Of a DNA stretch of 64,000 nucleotides, positions 57,918 through 64,000 are shown one piece after another. The notes beneath the pieces were generated by a model that was not told the origin of the DNA, did no database searches, and saw only the letters and a program-made list of their open reading frames with translations. The stretch spans positions 1 to 64,000 of the forward strand of contig DASWEY010000036.1 in the NCBI GenBank assembly GCA_036394575.1, written 5' to 3'. The stretch comes from UKL13-2 sp036394575 (GTDB lineage: Bacteria > Pseudomonadota > Gammaproteobacteria > Burkholderiales > Usitatibacteraceae). Made by a program: the position numbers and the translations under genes. Numbering within the stretch: position 1 is the first letter of the stretch; every line of letters starts with the position of its first letter.

Positions 57918-58796
57918 ATGCCGTTCCATGCATACTACGGCTACAATGCCCGCGTAAACTCAAACTCCTCAAGGGTCTATACCTTGGAAAAAAACGTCGA
58001 TTCGTCAGAGCGCGGTCAGCGACTGATGCAACTGATGAAGACTTATGGCTTGAACTTCGGTCGGGAGGACTCGTTCAAGCTGTACCGGCAGGGCATGCTC
58101 ACCAGGCGCACCTTGCTTGGTATCCATGTCAATGAATTCAGTACCGAATCATTGCTGGAAATAAGTGCAGCCTTGGGCATGCCGACCGACTATCAGCCGC
58201 TTGTCGCTGAAAAATTTGCCCATGCAAACATGGTTTTTTTCGGTCTTGAGGACCGCGATGAGGGCGGTGTGTTCAAGGTTTATCTCGAACTCTGGGATCA
58301 GCTCAAAAAACGGGTTCTAGAAACCGGCTCGACCGAACCTGCAATGCTTAACGTCGGTGTGAAATGGGATACGCAATCGGGCAAACATTGCCGGGCGGAT
58401 TATCTGTGCTTTCCGATGCTGTCGGTGGCCGACATCGTCAGCAGAATCGATGCCATGTTTCGGGATAGGACGGCCATGTCAACCCGCGAATTGACGCTGA
58501 ACGTGATTCGCCAGGCTGCTGCACACAACCCGGCGACATCGTTTCTCTATGTCGAGGTCAGCGAAGGCGATTCGCCAAGAAATTCGTTCGATATCAACTT
58601 GTACAAGGCCAACCTCAAGGTGTCCGACATTAGCGCCTTGCTGGTTCAACTGGGCAGGCAATATGAGACTGATGACCAAGCCATCGATGACTTGTGCAAG
58701 CGCATCGGGCATCGGCAACTGGGTCATTTTTCAGGCGGGCTGGACCGGCATGGCCGGAATTTCACCACGGTTTATTACGAAGTTGTAGCCCGATAA
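57918..58796 (+). CDS. orphan 292-residue protein, possibly ABBA-type prenyltransferase-like
   Basis: The protein starts MPFHAYYGYNARVNSNSSRV and has no signal peptide or TM segment. It shows alternating helix and strand pairs with conserved-looking strand motifs GGVFKVYLELW, AMLNVGVKWDTQ, YLCFPMLS, SFDINLYKANLKV and GRNFTTVYYEV. The pattern of K-x-Y strands in a ten-strand arrangement resembles cyanobactin-type ABBA prenyltransferases, but I cannot confirm homology. It is divergent from the methyltransferase (111-bp gap) and convergent with the HlyD gene. Its role in the cluster is inference. Confidence 0.6.
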   Translation: MPFHAYYGYNARVNSNSSRVYTLEKNVDSSERGQRLMQLMKTYGLNFGREDSFKLYRQGMLTRRTLLGIHVNEFSTESLLEISAALGMPTDYQPLVAEKFAHANMVFFGLEDRDEGGVFKVYLELWDQLKKRVLETGSTEPAMLNVGVKWDTQSGKHCRADYLCFPMLSVADIVSRIDAMFRDRTAMSTRELTLNVIRQAAAHNPATSFLYVEVSEGDSPRNSFDINLYKANLKVSDISALLVQLGRQYETDDQAIDDLCKRIGHRQLGHFSGGLDRHGRNFTTVYYEVVAR

Positions 58797-58860
58797 ATGC
58801 AGCGGTAAATGCAGTTTGGGCGCCGCAGTCTGCAGCCGCAAGCCGACCTTCTGCATTCCT

Positions 58861-59742
58861 TTATTTTGTTTTTACAGGGTGCTGCACAACGCCTTTCATG
58901 GTCGGGAATTCAACTCTGCAACCGATCCCGGCTGGCAACACCCCCTTGGGGTTGGGCAATTCAAGGCGCACGCCAAATGTCCCGCTGGCCGAGTCGAAGA
59001 CGCTGTCTACTACCCGGACGGTTGCCGGGTAGCTGCCGCCCAGACCTTCCGGGAAAACAGTCGCAGCCGAGCCGATCTTGACCTTGTTATGCGCATCGAG
59101 GGGGAGGACCACTTCGACGCGCAACGGCTCGACCTGGGCCAGTCTGAGCATGGCCTTGCGCCCCGTGCCCGCCTCGGCCAGATCGCCGGGATTCAGCATG
59201 CGGTCCATCACCACGCCATTGAACGGGCTGCGCAAAGTACGGCGGTTCAACAGGTCCACATTACGGCGGTAATCGTGCTTGGCCAGCTCCTGGTTTTCCA
59301 AGGCGTCTTTCAAATCCGCTTCGGCAATCCGCTTTTCGGCCTCGGCCTCGTCACGGGCCTGCGGCGCGATGAATTTTTGCTTGTTTAACTCCTCGCTTCG
59401 ATCCAGTTTTTTGTTGGCGTAATCCAACCGGTTCTTTGCTGAAGCGATGCGGCCTTCCATGGCGGCGCGGTACCTCGCCATTTCCGCAGTAGAGCGTTCG
59501 GCGTCGGATTCCAGTTGCACCAGCACTTGTCCGGTGACCACCCGGTCACCGCGCTTCACAAAGACCTTTTCAATGACGCCCTCGACTGAGCTGCGAATCT
59601 CCACAATCTGGTTGGGTTCGATCAGGCATTCGAAAGGATTGGCGAAGACAAATGGCGACTGTGACATTGCGAAAAGCGCACAAGCGCAACCCCATAGCCC
59701 GCCAATATTCGACGTTCGAGCAATTGCCGATACCCGCCTCAT
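58861..59742 (-). CDS. periplasmic adaptor (HlyD/RND type)
   Basis: This 293-residue protein has a signal sequence (about 1-34, ending FVFA) and a lipoyl/barrel-sandwich domain split around a coiled coil. The halves are VEGVIEKVFVKRGDRVVTGQ and TLRSPFNGVVMDRMLNPGDL. The coiled coil covers about residues 80-160. It has no N-terminal TM anchor, like RND/MacA adaptors. It is last in the operon and overlaps the SecA-like gene by 4 bp. It would bridge an inner-membrane component to an outer-membrane channel, neither of which is visible here. Confidence 0.88.
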   Translation of the reverse strand: MRRVSAIARTSNIGGLWGCACALFAMSQSPFVFANPFECLIEPNQIVEIRSSVEGVIEKVFVKRGDRVVTGQVLVQLESDAERSTAEMARYRAAMEGRIASAKNRLDYANKKLDRSEELNKQKFIAPQARDEAEAEKRIAEADLKDALENQELAKHDYRRNVDLLNRRTLRSPFNGVVMDRMLNPGDLAEAGTGRKAMLRLAQVEPLRVEVVLPLDAHNKVKIGSAATVFPEGLGGSYPATVRVVDSVFDSASGTFGVRLELPNPKGVLPAGIGCRVEFPTMKGVVQHPVKTK

Positions 59743-61754
59743 TCACCTCTCCCCGAAAATGCCAACACCTGGTTCAGGCGCCGATCCTGTTTCAAATTCT
59801 GCATGCGCGCCGATGTATTGCGTCGCTCGGCGGTAAATTGGGCCAGGATCTTGAGCCCATGGTAAGCGAAGTCTGGTATATGTCCCCTGCGTCGCCGCAG
59901 TCCGACCAGCATACTGGTAAGCGCAGGCGCGCATAGCGTAAAAATTTCATCCTCAAGCGAAACGATCGCCTCGCAGCTGCCCGGGTCTCCTTGCCTCGCA
60001 CAGCGCCCAAACAACTGCCGGTCAACGCGGGACGATTCGTGGTATTCGGTCAGGATCACATGCAGGCCACCGGTCTCGACAACACCGGGGCCCAGATGAA
60101 TATCAGTCCCGCGACCGGCGATATTGGTTGCGACGGTGACACAGGCCCGCTCTCCGGCTCTGGCGATGACTTCTGCTTCCGATTGATCCTGCTTGGCATT
60201 GAGCAGGGCATGGACGATGCCACGTTGCTTCAAGACGTTGCTGATTTCCTCGGATGCCTTGACGGACCGCGTGCCGATCAGGACCGGCCGGCCTTGACCA
60301 CTTGCGAGTTGCTCGACAACATCGGCCACGCGGCGCCATTTTTCCACCAATGTTGCGCAGACGGTAGGCCGCTGATATTTTCGCCGGGAAGGTTTGTGCA
60401 GCGGAATGCGCATGACATCGAGCCGATATACCGAGCTGATTTCGCGCGCCACCTCGGTAGCCGTGCCGCTCATGCCGGACAATCGCACGTAACGGCGGAA
60501 CAGGCGCTGGTATGTCAGTCGTGCAAGCGTTTCGCGTCGTTCGCTGAGCTCGCAGCCTTCTTTTGCCTCAATCAATTGGTGCAGGCCGCGCTCCCATGAG
60601 CGATCCGGCATAACGCGGCCGGTTGACTCGTCGACAATCTGCACCTTGCCGTCCGTAACTACATAGTGGTGATCGCGCCGGTACAGCAGTATCGCACTGA
60701 GTGCCTGTACGAGCAGTTCTTCGCGGGCACGCTTGGAGGTCCATAGCCCTTCGAGACCGGCAGTGAGTGCATCGAGTCGCGTCTTGCCGGGTTCTCTCAA
60801 CGCTACCCTCCGCTGCGAAAGATCCAGATCGTAGTCCTCGCCCTCCACCAGGGCATGCGCAAAGCCGAGTGCCAGCCCGCAATGGCCCGTCTCGGCGGTC
60901 GATGGCACTGTAGCCGAGAGAATCAACGGTGTTCGCGCTTCGTCTATGAAGACACTGTCGGCCTCGTCAACGATGCAAAAATACAGGCCGCGCAACACCA
61001 GCTTGTCATCGTCGCGCTCGTGGCGATGCAGTCGCTGCAGGGCCTGGTGCAGGCGGCTGCTCCGACCTTCAAGCGCGACGCGGTCGCGCAGGTAATCAAA
61101 TGCCAGTTCCTTGTTGGTGCAATAGGTGATCGATTTCGCGTAGGCCTCGCGTCGCTCCGCTTTAGGCATACCCTGAACGACTGTTCCCACAGTCAGACCG
61201 AGAAAACGATACAGCGGCCCCATTTTCTCGGCATCGCGGCCGGCCAGGTAATCGTTCACCGTAATCACATGTACCGGATACCCGGCGAGCGCGACCACAC
61301 AGGCGGGCAGCGTCGCTGCAAAGGTCTTTCCTTCGCCGGTCGCCATTTCGACCATCTTGCCCTCGATAAGCGCAAAACCGGCCATCAGCTGGGAGGGATA
61401 GTGCCGCTGCCCGATCGTGCGCTGGGCCGCCTCTCGAATCAATGCGAAACACTCTCCCACCAGACCAGGTTCGAAGCCCCTTTGCTGCAGTCTCTCGCGT
61501 ATTTTCTGCACATGAGCCAGCAGGTCGGTATCGCTGATGCCTTCAAAGGAGCGGGCATGCCGGTTGGTCAGGTCAACAATGCGTTGCAATCGCTGGCGCG
61601 AATTGTTGATGCGGCCCTGTATCGGCGCGACCGCGGCGGTAAACAGGAATTCGGCGATGCGATCATGCCAGCCTGGGGCTTCCTCGGCACGTTCGGCATA
61701 GGGACGGGCCGCAGCAAACTCGGCGCCCCCGGACAAAATGCTTGCCCTAGACAT
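59739..61754 (-). CDS. SecA paralogue, shortened
   Basis: This 671-residue protein has the SecA motor: Walker A MATGEGKTFAATLPA (P-loop about 138-144), VDEADSVFIDEART (DEAD about 263-266), GMSGTATE, TNIAGRGTDIHLG and FGRCARQGDPGS. Full SecA has about 900 residues; this protein lacks the long C-terminal scaffold and the zinc-binding end. The preprotein cross-linking region is partly present. It starts at 61754 (MSRASIL) overlapping the metalloprotease gene by 8 bp. It could power export of a specific substrate through SecYEG or act on its own. Confidence 0.85.
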   Translation of the reverse strand: MSRASILSGGAEFAAARPYAERAEEAPGWHDRIAEFLFTAAVAPIQGRINNSRQRLQRIVDLTNRHARSFEGISDTDLLAHVQKIRERLQQRGFEPGLVGECFALIREAAQRTIGQRHYPSQLMAGFALIEGKMVEMATGEGKTFAATLPACVVALAGYPVHVITVNDYLAGRDAEKMGPLYRFLGLTVGTVVQGMPKAERREAYAKSITYCTNKELAFDYLRDRVALEGRSSRLHQALQRLHRHERDDDKLVLRGLYFCIVDEADSVFIDEARTPLILSATVPSTAETGHCGLALGFAHALVEGEDYDLDLSQRRVALREPGKTRLDALTAGLEGLWTSKRAREELLVQALSAILLYRRDHHYVVTDGKVQIVDESTGRVMPDRSWERGLHQLIEAKEGCELSERRETLARLTYQRLFRRYVRLSGMSGTATEVAREISSVYRLDVMRIPLHKPSRRKYQRPTVCATLVEKWRRVADVVEQLASGQGRPVLIGTRSVKASEEISNVLKQRGIVHALLNAKQDQSEAEVIARAGERACVTVATNIAGRGTDIHLGPGVVETGGLHVILTEYHESSRVDRQLFGRCARQGDPGSCEAIVSLEDEIFTLCAPALTSMLVGLRRRRGHIPDFAYHGLKILAQFTAERRNTSARMQNLKQDRRLNQVLAFSGRGE

Positions 61755-63897
61755 TGAAATGAGAGAGAAACAGCAGGCGAACGGCGCGATAAGCTTGCAA
61801 GCCCAAGGGGAGCATCCCGTGTTCAAAACGTACATATACCCGCTCGCCGAAAAAAGTTCCTGCAGTGACGGCGCCGGTCATCTCGATGTCCAGTTGAAAC
61901 ATCCTTTCCATCGCCTTTGTCCCCTTCTGATCGCGCGGATCGGTTGCGATATGCCCTCCTCCCTCGGTCGCCAGGGCGCGACTGGGCAAATAGGCCTCGC
62001 TCGCCGGAACATGCCGCGCAATGCGCCCGTCGGCGACCAGTTCTGGCCGGTGGGCATAGCGCACCTTGACACTGTTCGCATCAAGCCGGACAAGGTCGAC
62101 CGCATCCTGAGCGACGACTACGCGTGCCAACGGTCGCGCCTGATCGATCACATAACCAAGCAAATCCCCCTTTTTCTGGAAACGGCCGATGACGTCGGAT
62201 GACTTGGGCACAAAAAAAGTGCCCCCACTGGTCGCGCGGACACTAAGGCCTTCGGCACGCTTGCGCAGCAATTTCAGCGTCGAACGTTCGCTATCCAGTT
62301 GCTCGCGCACGACGCTCGCCTGCGCGCGATCTTGCGCCAACTGTGCGGCGTAGGCCGCTTCCAGCTCAGCCTCTCTTGCCGCGCTCTGCTCAATGCGCGC
62401 ATCAAGCGCGGGATTGGAAATTTTGAGCAGCACATCGCCCTTCGACACAATGGAACCGGGGATGACCAGGAACTGATCGATGAAACCCTCGTTTTCCGCG
62501 CGTATGATCGCCTGCTCGGGAAGCCAGATGACACCTTCCGCACTTGTGCTGTATGGAGCGGGTATCACAAACAGAAGCAGCACGAGTGCGCCGAATACGG
62601 CACCCGCAATGCCGGCAGACTTCCCGCGCCGCGTGTTTAGATTGGGGCTGCTGGCAATGTGTTTGAAAGCCTTGAATATGGGCAACACAGCCATGGCTGC
62701 AACTGCCCAGATTGCAAGCACGACGCCGATCACAAAAAACTGACCGGCGATAAACAAGGCAATGCTGATGGTCACGAAGGTCCGATAGACCGTCGACGCC
62801 ATGCCATAGAACAGGAACCAGCCCTTTTCCGACCTGGTTGCATCCGGTTGCTCGATATCGCGTGCGCCAAACAGGTAACGCTCGGCCAGATAGCCCCAGT
62901 AACGCGTGGAACGATTCGCCAGATTGGGGATTTCCAGCATGTCGGCAAGTATGTAATAGGCGTCGTAACGCAGCAATGGATTACCGTTGAAGACAAGGGT
63001 GGAAACCCCTGCCACCAGCATGATATTGAACAGGATCGCGCGAACCAGCCCGGGTTCGGCAAGCAGCCAGAAGTAAAACGCGATGGCGGCAATGAACACC
63101 TCGACAATCATGCCTGCTGCGGCTACCAGGGCGCGCTCGTATTTAGACTTGAACGCCGTGGCGGCGGAGGCTTCGACATACGGGACCGGAATGAAGATCA
63201 GCATCACGATGCCCATATCGTGAACCTCGCCACCCCCGCGCTTGGTTGCGGCCGCGTGCCCGAATTCATGTGCGGCCTTGATCAATGGAAAAACCAGCCA
63301 GAGCACCAGCAGATTGTCCACGGCCAGAACGCGATCGGAAAAATTGCCCGTGAGCTCGGGCAGATGCGGCGGGATCAGCAGCAGCGCAGGAATGACCACC
63401 GTAAGCCAAAGCAGCCCGCCCCAGCGGCTCCATAGCAGGCGAATGAGCGGCTCGATACGATTCAGTACAGCATCCGGATCCCAAAGGTGAAGGCGCAATG
63501 CCATTGGATTCATGAAAGAACGCAAACGCAATGCCTTCTCCTGGCGCTCTCCACGGTCGAATACCTCTACCGCATCGGGCGTCGCATCGCTTTGCAAAAG
63601 ATCCGCCGCGTGAAGCTGTCCTAGCAGATTGATGATTTCGTCCTGGGTTGGAGCCTCTTCTCCAAGATGCTTGTTGGTGAGTTCCCATAACTGGTTAACG
63701 CTGCGCTGGCCATCCATGGCAGCGATGAATAATCGCGCCGCCGGCGTAAAACGATGAATGCGATTCGAGACCGGATCCTGGAGCAGGTACCAAACTTGAC
63801 CACGGTAGCGATGACGATGCAGCCGTGCGTGCGAACGCAGGCGCGGCTTCAGTTCAGCGACGCGATACCAGGCATTGGCTAGAATTGGCCCGCTCAT
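61747..63897 (-). CDS. PqqD-like / M50 metalloprotease / HlyD fusion
   Basis: This 716-residue protein begins with a PqqD-like domain (about 28-105; YRGQVWYLLQDP, FTPAARLFIAAMDG, LLGQLHAADLLQ). A membrane M50 protease follows with KAAHEFGHAAA (His210, Glu211, His214) and NPLLRYDAYYI (Asp312) plus about eight TM helices. The C-terminal third (about 455-700) is a HlyD barrel-sandwich with coiled coil. The fusion pairs a peptide-recognition domain with a membrane protease and an export adaptor. YydH-like proteins are the nearest group I know. Starts an operon with the SecA-like gene. Confidence 0.88.
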   Translation of the reverse strand: MSGPILANAWYRVAELKPRLRSHARLHRHRYRGQVWYLLQDPVSNRIHRFTPAARLFIAAMDGQRSVNQLWELTNKHLGEEAPTQDEIINLLGQLHAADLLQSDATPDAVEVFDRGERQEKALRLRSFMNPMALRLHLWDPDAVLNRIEPLIRLLWSRWGGLLWLTVVIPALLLIPPHLPELTGNFSDRVLAVDNLLVLWLVFPLIKAAHEFGHAAATKRGGGEVHDMGIVMLIFIPVPYVEASAATAFKSKYERALVAAAGMIVEVFIAAIAFYFWLLAEPGLVRAILFNIMLVAGVSTLVFNGNPLLRYDAYYILADMLEIPNLANRSTRYWGYLAERYLFGARDIEQPDATRSEKGWFLFYGMASTVYRTFVTISIALFIAGQFFVIGVVLAIWAVAAMAVLPIFKAFKHIASSPNLNTRRGKSAGIAGAVFGALVLLLFVIPAPYSTSAEGVIWLPEQAIIRAENEGFIDQFLVIPGSIVSKGDVLLKISNPALDARIEQSAAREAELEAAYAAQLAQDRAQASVVREQLDSERSTLKLLRKRAEGLSVRATSGGTFFVPKSSDVIGRFQKKGDLLGYVIDQARPLARVVVAQDAVDLVRLDANSVKVRYAHRPELVADGRIARHVPASEAYLPSRALATEGGGHIATDPRDQKGTKAMERMFQLDIEMTGAVTAGTFFGERVYVRFEHGMLPLGLQAYRAVRLLFLSHFNV

Positions 63898-63919
63898 ATT
63901 TGCATATTCCGCTAGGACC

Positions 63920-64000
63920 TCAGGGCAACCATTTCCAGACCCACAAACGCAACCAATCGACCATGCTATGCGTCCAAATCCAGATCAGCTTGCGTTCACC
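63920..64000 (-). CDS. 3' end of an upstream gene, probably HlyD-type
   Basis: The last 26 codons are present: GERKLIWIWTHSMVDWLRLW, then VWKWLP and a stop. The sequence is typical of the very C-terminus of HlyD-like proteins in similar operons as I recall. It is 22 bp upstream of the fusion gene on the same strand. The rest of the gene lies outside the window. Confidence 0.45.
   Translation of the reverse strand, partial: GERKLIWIWTHSMVDWLRLWVWKWLP

Noticed and set aside
1..64000. CRISPR array
   Set aside because: No set of regularly spaced short direct repeats was seen.

Overview
The window looks like chromosomal DNA of a Betaproteobacterium, most likely Burkholderiales and perhaps Oxalobacteraceae. 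The evidence is a GC-rich sequence and the order rpoE-rseA-rseB-mucD-glutaredoxin-lepA-lepB-DUF4845-rnc-era-recO-pdxJ-acpS-nagZ. An earP/efp pair whose EF-P carries Arg32 and a Bug-type TctC receptor point the same way. The taxon is inferred from gene order and protein families only.

Layout. Positions 1-3.9 kb hold an FtsX-type ABC exporter pair and a small unknown protein. Positions 4.2-8.0 kb hold a bufferin (copper-binding RiPP) operon bufA-bufB-bufC that runs by overlapping stops and starts into an ECF sigma factor, a membrane anti-sigma-like protein and a second ECF sigma factor. Positions 8.0-11.0 kb are accessory DNA: small orphan genes, attC-like integron remnants and a degenerate repeat of about 140 bp. 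Positions 11-24 kb hold scattered metabolic genes: a secreted serine protease with an FHA membrane protein, a FosX-like VOC protein, an SDR, an Ior-type molybdenum hydroxylase, ETF-ubiquinone oxidoreductase and CrcB. Positions 24-45.4 kb are the conserved core: nnrDE, nadB, the sigma-E regulon locus, translation and RNA genes, EF-P with its rhamnosyltransferase, uvrC, pgsA and three tRNAs. Positions 45.4-54.4 kb hold a Bug receptor, a DMT exporter, an asparagine synthase/glycosyltransferase operon and stress proteins. Positions 54.4-55.45 kb are an AT-rich scar with a frameshifted phage-like gene.

The most unusual part is 55.4-64 kb. A minus-strand operon encodes a PqqD-like/M50 metalloprotease/HlyD fusion, a shortened SecA paralogue and a periplasmic adaptor, preceded by the tail of another upstream gene. 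Beside it lie a methyltransferase, a UPF0489 (arginase-fold) protein with a helical repeat tail, and a 292-residue orphan with a beta-rich pattern. PqqD-like domains bind RiPP leaders and arginase-fold enzymes can act on peptides. I therefore infer a peptide maturation and export system; no precursor peptide is visible in the window.

A second notable observation is a family of long imperfect palindromes with a shared core (8053-8116, 15801-15890, 51814-51883). One related copy at 24561-24618 lies in frame inside nnrDE and appears to code for about 20 extra residues.
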